Below the pieces are notes generated by a model, which was not told where the DNA came from, did not search any database, and was given only the letters and a program-made list of their open reading frames with translations. Shown in pieces: positions 49,360 to 59,731 of a stretch of DNA of 64,000 bases (its first letter is position 1; every line of letters begins with the position of its first letter). The stretch spans positions 248,001 through 312,000 of the forward strand of contig NZ_JAHLMF010000006.1 of assembly GCF_018919385.1 (NCBI RefSeq). The letters run 5' to 3'. The position numbers and the translations under genes are program-made. The stretch comes from Geomonas diazotrophica (GTDB taxonomy: Bacteria; Desulfobacterota; Desulfuromonadia; Geobacterales; Geobacteraceae).

Positions 49360-49860
49360 CTACTTGCCGATCTTGAACGAGAGCAGGAAACGCTCATCGC
49401 CGCAGGTAAAAGGCATCACCAGCGATTCGGCACTGGAGATGCTCTCCAGGGCGTAGTCGTTGCCGTAGATCACGGTGGGTATGGAGAGGTTGATGTCGGC
49501 ACCCTTGGGGGAGAAGATGTGCTTCACGTCCCCCCCCACCATGTTGGCGATCTCGCCCATGGCGTCGTTGACATCGTCGTCGACTTCGGTGACGTCCATT
49601 CCCAGCATGCTCGAGGTGACCTGGAGGGCCAGCCTCTTGGGACAGTGGATGGCCAGGATCCCAGAGTGGCTTCCGGCCAGCCCGACCATGCTGGTCACCG
49701 TTTCATGAAAGGTCAGGACCGGCTCCTCCAGGGGGGGCTCGTCGACCACGTCCAGCATCACCATGGTGGAGAAGACCCCCTTGGTGATCTCGGCAATGGT
49801 TTTTCTTACCTCGTCCTCGGTTGTGTTGGCCTCGCTGAGCACCGCTGCATCAAGCCCCAT
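49360..49860 (-). CDS. cheX: CheX-type chemotaxis phosphatase
   Basis: 166 residues with the active-site helix DAMGEIANMVGGDVK containing the glutamate-asparagine pair that removes phosphate from CheY-P in CheX/CheC/FliY proteins. Cytosolic. GAGGAGGACGGAAC precedes the ATG. No other chemotaxis genes are in the window, so it may act on any of several chemosensory pathways. Confidence 0.93.
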   Translation of the reverse strand: MGLDAAVLSEANTTEDEVRKTIAEITKGVFSTMVMLDVVDEPPLEEPVLTFHETVTSMVGLAGSHSGILAIHCPKRLALQVTSSMLGMDVTEVDDDVNDAMGEIANMVGGDVKHIFSPKGADINLSIPTVIYGNDYALESISSAESLVMPFTCGDERFLLSFKIGK

Positions 49861-49980
49861 GTTCCGTCCTCCTCACGCGCATCGATTAGGTACGTCTTCC
49901 AGCACCCGACAAAGAAGAGCAGGCTGATAAAGATCCGTATAATTGCATTCGGCAGAAATGCGCCGCTCTTTAGCGAATTT

Positions 49981-51186
49981 TTAACAGACCGGGTAGGCGC
50001 CCCGGGCTAGGGCATAACAGAACTCCGTGATGCCGGAGAATTGCCGCTGCATGACCTCCCGCACCTCCCCCTCGACTTCGGCCACGCTGCGCCCGGGTTC
50101 CATGACGAGCTGCGCGTTCGCCATCTGCGGCCGGTCCACCGGGTCCCCGATCCGGCTCAGCAGCATGACGTAGGCACCCTGCACGCCGGCGACCGACTTG
50201 CAGATCTCCCGCGCGATCCGGTGCGACAGCACGTTGTAGATCTTGCCGACATGGCTCATGGGATTCTTCCCCGCGGCGGCCTCGGTGCCGATCGGACGCG
50301 CGATGGGGATCAGGCCGTTGACGCGGTTGCCCCGCCCCACCTGACCGGAATCGGCGTCCTCGGCGGAGGTCCCCAATAGCGACAGGTAGACGCCGTTAAG
50401 GCCGCGCCCGGCCTGGTCCAGGGTGTTGTAGTGCACCCGGACCCGCTCGAAGCCGCGGCACCCCCCCGCCAGGAACTGCTGCATCTCTGTTTCGACGGCG
50501 TGCTTTCGCTCGAAGTAGTCGCGCTCAGAGGTGATCCGCTCGGCAAGAAGAGGCATGGCGACGGTCAGGTCCAGTTCTTTGCCGTTTCTAAGCCCCATCA
50601 CCTTGACGTCCTCGCCGGTTTCCGGAAAGAGCGCCTTGAACCGCCCGCTGTTCAACTCCCGCTCCAGGGTCAGCACCGCACGCTCGGTCGGGCTCAGGGG
50701 GTAGTACCCCACGGCGGCCGAGGTGTCGTTGGCCCCCCTCACCTCGCCGGGGCGCGCGAAGATGTCGGTCAGCTCCTGCGAACCGGGGGCGAGCTTCAGG
50801 CGGTAGGTTACGTGGCGCTCCGGGTCCACGTGGCGCAGGTTGCCCGCGATCCACCCCTTGGCGGCGGCGACCGCGATGTCGTGCACCGGGATCTCCTTGC
50901 CTGCCAGAGTGAAGGTGGCCCGGTCGCCGATGGTGAGCTCCATCGGTTCGAGCACCTCGCCGCCGCCGAAGCGCTTTCCCACGCGTCCGGCCGCCAGGAG
51001 CCCCTTGTCGATGTTGTGATGCAGGATGGTACCGAACTCGGCGAGGTACGCCTGGGAGAGCGCGACCGAGATGGAGTCCATGATGCAGTCGCAGATCTGG
51101 TCCGGGTGCCCCGTCCCCTTGCGCTCCACCATCTCGACCCGCTGCTGCATCACCTGGGTACCGTGAAACTCTTCCACGACCAGCAT
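49981..51186 (-). CDS. mat: Archaeal-type S-adenosylmethionine synthetase
   Basis: 401 residues. It is the archaeal AdoMet-synthetase family (different from bacterial MetK at sequence level): ERKGTGHPDQICDCIMDSIS near the N-terminus, GGGEVLEP, GANDTSAAVGYYPLSPTERAVL, then VNGLIPIARPIGTEAAAGKNPMSHVGKIYNVL. Makes SAM from methionine and ATP. ATG at 51186 follows AAGGGGAACGCC. A bacterial MetK may exist elsewhere; this window cannot show it. Confidence 0.92.
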   Translation of the reverse strand: MLVVEEFHGTQVMQQRVEMVERKGTGHPDQICDCIMDSISVALSQAYLAEFGTILHHNIDKGLLAAGRVGKRFGGGEVLEPMELTIGDRATFTLAGKEIPVHDIAVAAAKGWIAGNLRHVDPERHVTYRLKLAPGSQELTDIFARPGEVRGANDTSAAVGYYPLSPTERAVLTLERELNSGRFKALFPETGEDVKVMGLRNGKELDLTVAMPLLAERITSERDYFERKHAVETEMQQFLAGGCRGFERVRVHYNTLDQAGRGLNGVYLSLLGTSAEDADSGQVGRGNRVNGLIPIARPIGTEAAAGKNPMSHVGKIYNVLSHRIAREICKSVAGVQGAYVMLLSRIGDPVDRPQMANAQLVMEPGRSVAEVEGEVREVMQRQFSGITEFCYALARGAYPVC

Positions 51187-51310
51187 GGCGTTCCCCTTTC
51201 CCCGCAGCAGGCGCACCGACGGCCGCGCGGACACTGGGAAATAGTAGCCCAAAAAGGTGGGGGTGCAATTGGAGCGGGAAACGGAGGGTGCCGCCGGGAC
51301 GAAGCAGGGA

Positions 51311-51706
51311 TCAGAAGTGTCGGCGCATCACGAAGCCGCCGCGGGCGATCCTGGCCTGCAGCCAGAGCCCGAGCCAGAGCTTGATGTAGCGCCTGGTGGC
51401 GGGGATGAGGAAGAAGATACCCAAAAAGTCGGTGAAGAAGCCGGGTGTGGTGAGCAGGACGCCCCCGACGAAGACGAGGGCCCCGTCGAGAAGCTGCGCC
51501 GCGGGAAGCCTACCCCGGGAGAGCTCGTCGCGGATCTCCCCGAGCACCCTCCCCCCTTGGTGGCGCATGAGCCACGCCCCCAGAAGGCTCATGAACAGCA
51601 GCGAGGCGACGGTGGCGACGCCGCCTATCACCTGCCCGATCTTGATGATCAGGTAGATCTCGATGACCGGGACGATCAGGAAAATGAGGAACAGTCTGAA
51701 GAACAT
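51311..51706 (-). CDS. fxsA: FxsA-family membrane protein
   Basis: 131 residues with three to four hydrophobic segments. It begins MFFRLFLIFLIVPVIEIYLIIKIG, the family start, and continues with the conserved GAWLMRHQGGRVLGEIRDELSRGRLPAAQLLDGALVFVGGVLLTTPGFFTDFLG. Role in E. coli: relieves F-plasmid exclusion of phage T7; cellular function otherwise unclear. It is ten bases after the NtrX-like stop on the same strand. Confidence 0.94.
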   Translation of the reverse strand: MFFRLFLIFLIVPVIEIYLIIKIGQVIGGVATVASLLFMSLLGAWLMRHQGGRVLGEIRDELSRGRLPAAQLLDGALVFVGGVLLTTPGFFTDFLGIFFLIPATRRYIKLWLGLWLQARIARGGFVMRRHF

Positions 51707-51715
51707 GGCGCCCCG

Positions 51716-53089
<1,374 letters not shown>

Positions 53090-53100
53090 GGTGGTCCCTT

Positions 53101-54294
53101 CTATCCGGGGAGGCCCGCCTCTTTGGCCAGCTCGCGCCAGGCGGGGATGCTTCTCTCGATCATCCCCTTGTCCACGCAGTAGGCGATGCGGAAGAAGCCG
53201 GGGGCTCCGAAGCCGGCGCCGGGCACCAGCAGGATGCGGTGCTTCTGCGCCATCTTCACGAACTCGACGTCGTCGGCCAGCGGCGACTTGGGGAAGAGGT
53301 AAAAGGCGCCGTCGGGCTTCACCATGGAGAAACCCATCCCGGTGAGGGAGTCGTAGAGCAGGTCGCGCTTGACGCGGTAGGCGTCGATGTCCACCGAAAC
53401 GTGCTGCAGCCCGGCCACCAGGCGCTGCATCAGGGCCGGCGCGTTCACGAAGCCGAGTACGCGGTTGGAGAACACCGCCCCCTCCATGAACTGGTCGACG
53501 TTCTTCATCCGCGGGCTCGCGGCCAGGTAGCCGATGCGCTCGCCGGGGAGGGCCAGGTCCTTGGAGTGCGAGGTGACGATGACGGAGTTCTGGACGTAGC
53601 GGAAGATGCTGGGAACGCTCTTGCCGTCGTAGGCGATGCGGGCGTAGGGCTCGTCGGAGATGACCAGGATCTGCCTCCCCAGTTCCTCTTCCTTGGCGGC
53701 TATCATCTCGCCCAGCGCCTTGAGGCTCTCGGCCGGGTAGATGACGCCGGTCGGGTTATTGGGGGAGCAGATGATGATGGCGCGGGTCTTGGCGGTGACC
53801 GCGGCAGCGATGGCCGGGATGTCGAGCTGGAAGGTCTCGCGGTCGGTCCAGACCTCGACCGGGACGCCGCCGTGGTTGTCGATGTAGAAGCGGTACTCCA
53901 CGAAGAACGGGGTGAGCAGGATCACCTCGTCGCCGGGGTTCAGGATCGTCTTCAGCACCACGTTGAGGGCCCCGCCGGCGCCGCAGGTCATCACCACCTG
54001 GCCACCCTGCACCGGAAGGTCGGAGGCGGCGGAAAGCATGCGCGCCACTGCGTTCCTGGTCTCGAGGTAGCCGGCGTTGTTCATGTAGCGGTGCATGCCC
54101 GGGACCGGCGCATTGGCGAGCTTCTGGAACTCGGCCTGGAACGCCTCGGGGGGCTCGACGTCGGGGTTCCCGAGGGTGAAGTCGTAGACCTTGTCGGCGC
54201 CGTACTCCTTCCTGAGCTTCTCCCCCTCCTCGAACATCTTCCTGATCCACGACGATTTCGCAATAAATCCGGCGATCTTATCAGCGACGGGCAT
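53101..54294 (-). CDS. Class-I PLP-dependent aminotransferase
   Basis: 397 residues with the class-I/II fold: NPDVEPPEAFQAEF and MHRYMNNAGYLETRNAVA at the N-terminus, CSPNNPTGVIYP, ISDEPYARIAYD, and the PLP-binding lysine in SHSKDLALPGERIGYLA. Substrate is not clear from sequence; MetY, divergently encoded, and SAM synthetase nearby hint at a sulfur or methionine-salvage context, inferred only. Confidence 0.9.
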   Translation of the reverse strand: MPVADKIAGFIAKSSWIRKMFEEGEKLRKEYGADKVYDFTLGNPDVEPPEAFQAEFQKLANAPVPGMHRYMNNAGYLETRNAVARMLSAASDLPVQGGQVVMTCGAGGALNVVLKTILNPGDEVILLTPFFVEYRFYIDNHGGVPVEVWTDRETFQLDIPAIAAAVTAKTRAIIICSPNNPTGVIYPAESLKALGEMIAAKEEELGRQILVISDEPYARIAYDGKSVPSIFRYVQNSVIVTSHSKDLALPGERIGYLAASPRMKNVDQFMEGAVFSNRVLGFVNAPALMQRLVAGLQHVSVDIDAYRVKRDLLYDSLTGMGFSMVKPDGAFYLFPKSPLADDVEFVKMAQKHRILLVPGAGFGAPGFFRIAYCVDKGMIERSIPAWRELAKEAGLPG

Positions 54295-54473
54295 GCATCC
54301 CCTCCTTTTTTGGTGTCTCGTTTTATTAGCACATTACCGGAACCGGGGCAAGGCGTATTCCCCCGGCGATCAGGCCACCCAGGCGCCATTCTAATATTTC
54401 CCTGCAAACGCGATGACAATTCTGCTATAGTACGCGCCTTGCCTTGCTATACAGACTCACGGAGGAGGGAACC

Positions 54474-55757
54474 ATGAAGAAGAATTGGCGCATCGAGACC
54501 CAGGCGATCCAGGAAGGCTTCGCCCCCAAGGACGGCGATCCCCGCATCCTGCCCATCTACCAGAGCACGACCTTCAAGTTTTCCAGCGCGGAGCACGTAG
54601 CCAAACTGTTCGACCTCGAAGTCGGGGGGCATTTCTACACCCGGCTTTCCAACCCGACGGCGGAAGGGTTCGAAATGAAGATCGCCGCAATGGAGGGGGG
54701 GATCGCTGCCATGGCGACTTCGAGCGGCCAGGCGGCCTCCACCATCGCCGTGATGAACATCTGCCGCTCCGGCCAGCACGTGGTCGCGGCCAGCACCCTG
54801 TACGGCGGCACCTACTCGCTTTTCGCCAACACCTTTCCCAAGATGGGGATCGAGGTGACCTTCGTCGATCCCGAGGCGGACGAGGCGACCATCGTCGCAG
54901 CCTTCCGCCCCGAGACCCGCTGTCTCTTCGGCGAGACCATCGGCAACCCCGGCCTCAACATCCTCGACTTCGACAAGTTCTCCCGCATCGCGAAGAAGAT
55001 GCAGGTGCCCCTCATCATAGACAACACCTTCCCGACGCCGTACCTCTGCCGGCCGCTCGAGCTCGGCGCCGACATCGTGATCCACTCCGCCACGAAGTAC
55101 ATCGACGGACACGCGACCAGCGTTGGGGGCGTGATCGTGGACGGCGGCAACTTCGACTGGGGCAACGGGAAGTATCCGGAGATGACCGAGCCGGATGAGA
55201 GCTACCACGGCCTGCAGTACCTGAAGACCTTCGGCAAGCTCGCCTACATCGTCAAGGCGCGCGTGCAGCTCATGCGCGACATCGGCCCCTGCCCGGCCCC
55301 GATGAATGCCTTCCTTTTCAACCTGGGGCTTGAGACGCTGCCGCTTAGGATGCAGCGCCACTCCGAGAACGCGCTCGCCATGGCGAAGTTCCTGGAGAAG
55401 CACGAGGCGGTTTCCTGGGTGAGCTACCCGGGGCTCGAGAGCCACAAGAGCTACGCCCGGGCGCAGAAGTACCTCCCGAAGGGGGCGAGCGGCGTGCTCA
55501 CCTTCGGCATCAAGGGGGGCGCAGCGGCCGGGAAGAAGTTCATGGAGAGCTGCCAGCTGGTGGCCCTGGTGGTGCACGTGGGTGACGCGAGGAGCTGCGT
55601 CCTGCACCCGGCCAGCACCACGCACCGTCAGCTTTCCGAGGAGCAGCAGGTCGCCTCGGGGGTCACGCCCGACCTGATCCGGCTCTCGGTCGGCATCGAG
55701 CACATCGACGACCTTATCGAGGACGTGAACCAAGCGCTTTTGGCCAGCCAGGAGTAG
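54474..55757 (+). CDS. metY: O-acetylhomoserine sulfhydrylase / Cys-Met PLP enzyme
   Basis: 427 residues, gamma-family PLP enzyme: YQSTTFKFSSAEHVAKLF, ATSSGQAASTIAVMNICRSGQHVVAASTLYGGT, DNTFPTPYLCRPLELGADIVIHSATKYIDGHATSVGG with the PLP lysine in SATKYIDGH (about 209). The HATSVGG and GPCPAPMNAFLFNLGLETL motifs favour OAH sulfhydrylase, the direct-sulfhydrylation route to homocysteine. Methionine gamma-lyase is a weaker alternative. GGAGGAGGGAACC precedes the ATG; a TATAGT -10 box is at about 54435. Confidence 0.9.
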   Translation: MKKNWRIETQAIQEGFAPKDGDPRILPIYQSTTFKFSSAEHVAKLFDLEVGGHFYTRLSNPTAEGFEMKIAAMEGGIAAMATSSGQAASTIAVMNICRSGQHVVAASTLYGGTYSLFANTFPKMGIEVTFVDPEADEATIVAAFRPETRCLFGETIGNPGLNILDFDKFSRIAKKMQVPLIIDNTFPTPYLCRPLELGADIVIHSATKYIDGHATSVGGVIVDGGNFDWGNGKYPEMTEPDESYHGLQYLKTFGKLAYIVKARVQLMRDIGPCPAPMNAFLFNLGLETLPLRMQRHSENALAMAKFLEKHEAVSWVSYPGLESHKSYARAQKYLPKGASGVLTFGIKGGAAAGKKFMESCQLVALVVHVGDARSCVLHPASTTHRQLSEEQQVASGVTPDLIRLSVGIEHIDDLIEDVNQALLASQE

Positions 55758-55805
55758 GTGATCCGCCCGGAGGAAATCCCCCTGTACCCCATTCGCAAAA
55801 AGGGG

Positions 55806-55997
55806 GGCCCTCACCCGGCCTTCGGCCACCCTCTCCCGGAGGGCGAGGGTAGTCGGCACCGTTTGCCGGTGGCAGGGTAGTCGGCCACCTTTTCCCGGTG
55901 ACAAGGGTAGTCAGCCACCGTTTCCCGGTGGCAAGGGTAGTCCTTCCCCTTCTCCCCTCGGGAGAAGGTGCCCCGAAGGGGCGGATGAGGGCACCCG
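55806..55997. repeat. Composite palindromic repeat with central tandem hairpins
   Basis: The left part (about 55806-55849, containing CCCTCACCCGGCCTTCGG and TCTCCCGGAGGGCGAGGG) and the right part (about 55941-55995, containing CTTCTCCCCTCGGGAGAAGG and CCCGAAGGGGCGGATGAGGG) are imperfect inverted copies. Between them lie three tandem 28-30 bp units (55850-55877, 55878-55907, 55908-55937), each with a CCACC...GGTGG hairpin. This is the widespread REP/ERIC-like intergenic class, here in a composite form. The surrounding 55758-56076 gap otherwise holds only the next terminator. Confidence 0.8.
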
Positions 55998-56016
55998 CAG
56001 CTGCCGCACCAACGCC

Positions 56017-56055
56017 AAAAAAAGAAGGGGCGAGTGGAATTCCACTCGCCCCTTT
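56017..56055 (-). terminator. Terminator of YchJ-like gene
   Basis: GGGGCGAGTGGAATTCCACTCGCCCC is a perfect 26-base palindrome flanked by AAAGAA and, on the minus strand, a run of seven T. Confidence 0.9.
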
Positions 56056-56076
56056 CCTATTCCCGCTCCGGCCGGT

Positions 56077-56565
56077 CTACTTGCCGCAGCACTTCTTGTA
56101 CTTCACCCCGCTGCCGCAGCTGCAGGGATCGTTGCGCCCGATCTTGGGCGAGGTCCTCACCACCGGCTGCCGGGTCACCGGTTTGCCGTCGGTAAAGAGC
56201 CACCCCTCCTTCTCCTTCTTGAACAGGGCGCGCTCGTGGTGCACCCGGTCCTCCCCCTGTTCCTTCCAGCGGGCCATGAACTCCACCTCGCCGGTGGCGT
56301 CATCCTTGCCGCCGTCCTTGGTGGAGACGATCTCCAGTCCCTGCCATTCGGACTTCTCGGCCCACTCGCGCGTCCCCTGAGCGTCGTACCCCTCGCGGTG
56401 CTTTGGGTGGGTGCTCTCCAACAGGAAATCGGTCTCGACGTTGGCGTACGCGGCGTAACGCGCGCGCATCAGCGCCTCTGCCGTCTCAGCGCGGCGCTCC
56501 CCCTTGATGACAGGGCGGCAGCATTCGGCGTAAGCCAAACCGCTGCCACAGGCACACAGCTCCAT
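56077..56565 (-). CDS. YchJ-family SEC-C protein
   Basis: 162 residues with two SEC-C zinc motifs: [13 protein letters not shown] at the N-terminus (4-16) and [13 protein letters not shown] at the C-terminus (147-159), with a central NTF2-like domain ([19 protein letters not shown]). SEC-C motifs bind zinc and, in SecA, interact with SecB; this family is probably a small zinc-dependent accessory protein, function not established. Forms a likely operon with the following Dabb gene (upstream in direction of transcription). Confidence 0.9.
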   Translation of the reverse strand: MELCACGSGLAYAECCRPVIKGERRAETAEALMRARYAAYANVETDFLLESTHPKHREGYDAQGTREWAEKSEWQGLEIVSTKDGGKDDATGEVEFMARWKEQGEDRVHHERALFKKEKEGWLFTDGKPVTRQPVVRTSPKIGRNDPCSCGSGVKYKKCCGK

Positions 56566-56601
56566 CAGTTACTCCTCCTCGTTGTTTGGTGTTGCTTGCG
56601 A

Positions 56602-56892
56602 TCAGACTTCATAGTCGGCGGCGACCACCGAGGAGCAGACGCTCCTCATGTAGGCGGCCACCTCGTTGGCGTGGTACGGGTGCACCTGGTAGGCCTGCAG
56701 GTCTTCCAGTGAGTCGAACTTGGTGTACAGGGCGATGTCCGCGGACCGCTCCGAGCGGATCAGGTCCACCCCCACCTCGAGGTGACGCAGCAGCTCCACC
56801 TTGCCATCCATGCTCAGAAGACGCTGCCTGGCAGCCTCGACGTTCTCAGCGGTGGCCTCTTTGAGCTTGAAAAGCACTATATGCACGATCAT
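56602..56892 (-). CDS. Dabb-domain (stress-responsive A/B barrel) protein
   Basis: 96 residues, MIVHIVLFKLKEATAENVEAARQRLLSMDG and YHANEVAAYM, the pattern of the Stress-responsive Dabb family (ferredoxin-like alpha-beta barrel). Such proteins are small dimeric enzymes or binders of unknown role. It precedes the YchJ-like gene by 36 bases on the minus strand. Confidence 0.88.
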   Translation of the reverse strand: MIVHIVLFKLKEATAENVEAARQRLLSMDGKVELLRHLEVGVDLIRSERSADIALYTKFDSLEDLQAYQVHPYHANEVAAYMRSVCSSVVAADYEV

Positions 56893-56995
56893 GTGTAGCC
56901 CCCAGAATCAGTGATGACGTTCTCCGGATACCTGTAATACATCGGCGCCAGCCCCCCTGTCAACGATGGCAGTCCCGTAGACCGAAAAAAAGTTA

Positions 56996-57024
56996 TTGCG
57001 TGGCCGGAACAATGCTGCTATAAG
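56996..57024 (+). promoter_or_regulatory. Promoter of the periplasmic protein-dfx operon
   Basis: TTGCGT (56996-57001), 17 bases, TATAAG (57019-57024). Predicted start near 57031, about 45 bases before the ATG at 57078. Confidence 0.6.
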
Positions 57025-57077
57025 GACCAACAGGATCAAAAAGGTCTTTTTTAAAATTTCATGCAATGGAGGATTTA

Positions 57078-57830
57078 ATGACTGGCGCTTTGAGATTCAT
57101 GAGTATAATTGTACTGGCGTTCTTAATGATGACCTCTCCCGTGCTGGCCGCAGGGAAGGTGCTCTTCGACAACGGGCACGGCGAACGCTTCCAGGTGAAG
57201 GAACAGGGGCCGCTGCAGCTCTCGGGGCTGGCCGAGGTGTTCCAGGGGGCGGGCCTTGAGGTTGGCACCGTGGACCAGCCGCTCACCGATGCCACGCTGG
57301 CTGGCGCGCGCGCCCTGGTCATCAGCGGGGGCTTCACCCCGCTGCACCCCAACGAGATCGAGGCCGTGACGCGGTTTATCCAAAACGGCGGCCGCGTGGC
57401 GGTGATGCTCCACGTAGCGCCCCCGATGGCTTCCCTTTTGGACCGGCTGCAGGTCAGCCACACCATGGGGGTGATCCAGGAGCGCGAGAACGTGATCGAG
57501 GGTGACCTCCTAAGGTTCCGGGTCGTCCGGCTGAAGGAGCACCCGCTTTTCCGGGGCATCAAGGATTTTAGCGTGCACGGCGCCTGGGGGCTCATCAACC
57601 AAGGCGACGGCGCCGAGGTCATCGCGGCCACCGGCTTCCAGGCCTGGATCGACGTCGACCAGGACCAGAAGCAGTCCAAGGAGGAAACGGCCTCCTTCGG
57701 CGTGGTGGTGGCCGGCGACATGGGGAAGGGCTCCTTCCTTGTCTTCGGCGACGACGCCATCTTTCAGAACAAGTTCCTGCAAGGGAACAACCGGGCTTTG
57801 GCGGCAAACCTCGCCGCCTGGTTCAAATAG
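57078..57830 (+). CDS. Periplasmic protein, DUF4350-like
   Basis: 250 residues with a signal peptide (about 1-24, cleaved after SPVLA) followed by a Rossmann-like domain: [50 protein letters not shown], and [26 protein letters not shown], resembling DUF4350/ThuA-like GATase folds. No catalytic cysteine is evident. GGAGG is five bases before ATG 57078. Upstream of superoxide reductase by 67 bases; a shared role in oxygen stress is inference. Confidence 0.8.
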   Translation: MTGALRFMSIIVLAFLMMTSPVLAAGKVLFDNGHGERFQVKEQGPLQLSGLAEVFQGAGLEVGTVDQPLTDATLAGARALVISGGFTPLHPNEIEAVTRFIQNGGRVAVMLHVAPPMASLLDRLQVSHTMGVIQERENVIEGDLLRFRVVRLKEHPLFRGIKDFSVHGAWGLINQGDGAEVIAATGFQAWIDVDQDQKQSKEETASFGVVVAGDMGKGSFLVFGDDAIFQNKFLQGNNRALAANLAAWFK

Positions 57831-57897
57831 CGGCACCAAATACCGACCGGCATACAGCGGCAACAAAATACCAACCAACAAAAACAGGAGGGATTCA

Positions 57898-58272
57898 ATG
57901 GCTCAGGCTCTGGAAATCTACAAGTGTGAAATGTGCGGCAATATAGTCGAGGTGTTCCATGCCGGCGGCGGCCAACTGGTCTGCTGCGGCGAGGAGATGA
58001 AGCTGCAGAAGGAAAACACCGTGGACGCTTCCAAAGAGAAGCACGTACCGGTCATCGAGCGCGGCGCAGGAACCGTCACCGTCAAGGTCGGCAGCATCCC
58101 GCACCCGATGGAAAGCGCCCACTACATCGAGTGGATCGAAGTGATCGCCGACGGCAAGGTCTACCGCGCCCAGTTGCAGCCGGGCCAGGCCCCGGAAGCG
58201 ACCTTCCCGATCAGCGCCGCCGACATCAAGGTCCGCGAGTACTGCAACCTGCACGGCCAGTGGTCCGCCTAG
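57898..58272 (+). CDS. dfx: Desulfoferrodoxin (superoxide reductase, 2Fe-SOR)
   Basis: 124 residues. N-terminal desulforedoxin-type site with four cysteines (C10, C13, C29, C30 in YKCEMCGN and LVCCGEEM) and a C-terminal SOR domain with the histidine/cysteine ligands of the catalytic iron ([32 protein letters not shown]). Reduces superoxide to peroxide without making oxygen, fitting an anaerobe. AGGAGGGATTCA precedes the ATG. Confidence 0.95.
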   Translation: MAQALEIYKCEMCGNIVEVFHAGGGQLVCCGEEMKLQKENTVDASKEKHVPVIERGAGTVTVKVGSIPHPMESAHYIEWIEVIADGKVYRAQLQPGQAPEATFPISAADIKVREYCNLHGQWSA

Positions 58273-58298
58273 GCACGCACGCCACGCTTTAGATGCAG

Positions 58299-58335
58299 AA
58301 AGGGGGGACGGCCAAAGCCGTCCCCCCTTCTTTTA
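58299..58335. terminator. Strong terminator after dfx (bidirectional)
   Basis: AAAGGGGGGACGGC pairs with GCCGTCCCCCCTT around CAAA, then TTTTAT on the plus strand. Confidence 0.93.
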
Positions 58336-58360
58336 TCCCTTTCAACCTCAACCTGCCTTA

Positions 58361-59731
58361 TCAGGCGAGCAGGTGATTGGCCAGGTTGATGTTCTTAAGG
58401 AGCGGGTCGACGGGGGCGATGATGGTGGCGTAGCGCCTCCCCCCCTGTTCGGCGAGGCTCACCAGCCGGGGCGTCTCCAGCGTTTCGCCCTGGGCGCCGA
58501 TCAGGATCTTCACCGACGGCTCCGCGCACTCCATCGGATGCGGCTTCAGCACCAGGGCGATCTCGTTGGTATCCAGGCGCACCAGGCTTCCCACCGGGTA
58601 TTCCCCCATCATCGCCTCGAACTGCTCCACCAGCTCGCCGTTTAGCGAGGAGCCCGCCAGGCGGTGCATGATCTGCATGGCCTCCTTGGGCAGGGTCGGC
58701 CTCTGGTAGGTGCGCAGCGTGGTGATGGCGTCGTAGCAGTCGGCCACGGAGACGATCTCGGTGTACAGACCGAAGTGCATCTCCCGGGCCCACTCGGGGT
58801 ACCCGGTGCGGTCGTGGCGGATGTGGTGGCCAAGCACCGCCTCCGCCACCGCCGTGGGGATGTTCTTCATCTTCTTGACGATCTCGGAACCTTCCTCGGC
58901 GTGGCGCTTCATCTCCTTGAACTCGGTGTCCGAGAGCTTGCCCGGGCTGTTCAGGATGGTCTTGTCGATCCTGGTCTTGCCGATGTCGTGCAAAAGCCCA
59001 GCGGTGTTGATCTCGTGCAGCGCCTCCTTTTCCAGGCCGAGAAAGGCGGCCAGGGTGAGCGCCAGGATGCCCACGTTCACCGAATGGCTGAAGGTGTAGT
59101 TGTCGTAGTCCTTGATCATGGCGAGGCCGAGCAGGGTGGTCGGTTCCTCCATGGTCACCGTGACCATGTTCTCCACCACACCGTTGATCCACTCGCCGCT
59201 TGGGATCCGACCGTTATCGATCTCGCGCATGGTGTCGCGCACCGCCTTCAGCGCGTCGCGGTAGATGGCGGCGGGGACCAGGGCCTCCCCTTTCCCCTCC
59301 CCCTCGCCGGCGACGACCTCGTCGATCCCCAGCCGGACGTTGCTGATCCCCTTCCTCTCCAGCTCTGCCGCGAAGGTCTCCGCGCCGACCTGCCGGTTCG
59401 CCAGCAGCGTGGCGAAGCCGAAGAGGTCGTCGGGGGTGACCCCGGGGTAGATGGTGACGGCGTCGACCCCCTTCTGCAGCAGGCGCTCGACCAGTTCGGC
59501 GACGGCCGCGTTGGGGGAGACCAGCAGGCACCCTTCGATGAAGAAGGTCCCCTCCACCACGCCCAGGTGCAGTTCATGCCGCTCCCCCATCATCTCGCCC
59601 ATGAGCCCGACCAGTTCCTGCAAAGGCTGGCGCACCGCCGGATGGGCCAGGGGATAGAGCAGCACCGACTTTATCGAGGCGGTGAACAGCATCGCCGCGC
59701 GCTGCACCTCGTTTTTGGTGATCTCACTCAT
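58361..59731 (-). CDS. HD-GYP domain protein
   Basis: 456 residues. N-terminal region of unknown fold (about 1-200) with no receiver motif, then an HD-GYP domain (about 210-395): NTAGLLHDIGKTRIDKTILNSPGKLSDTEF, GHHIRHDRTGYPEW (HHXRXDXXGYP complete) and SVADCYDAITTLRTYQ. All metal ligands of cyclic-di-GMP phosphodiesterases are kept, so an active PDE is likely. Its start overlaps the upstream HEAT-repeat gene by eight bases. Confidence 0.93.
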   Translation of the reverse strand: MSEITKNEVQRAAMLFTASIKSVLLYPLAHPAVRQPLQELVGLMGEMMGERHELHLGVVEGTFFIEGCLLVSPNAAVAELVERLLQKGVDAVTIYPGVTPDDLFGFATLLANRQVGAETFAAELERKGISNVRLGIDEVVAGEGEGKGEALVPAAIYRDALKAVRDTMREIDNGRIPSGEWINGVVENMVTVTMEEPTTLLGLAMIKDYDNYTFSHSVNVGILALTLAAFLGLEKEALHEINTAGLLHDIGKTRIDKTILNSPGKLSDTEFKEMKRHAEEGSEIVKKMKNIPTAVAEAVLGHHIRHDRTGYPEWAREMHFGLYTEIVSVADCYDAITTLRTYQRPTLPKEAMQIMHRLAGSSLNGELVEQFEAMMGEYPVGSLVRLDTNEIALVLKPHPMECAEPSVKILIGAQGETLETPRLVSLAEQGGRRYATIIAPVDPLLKNINLANHLLA

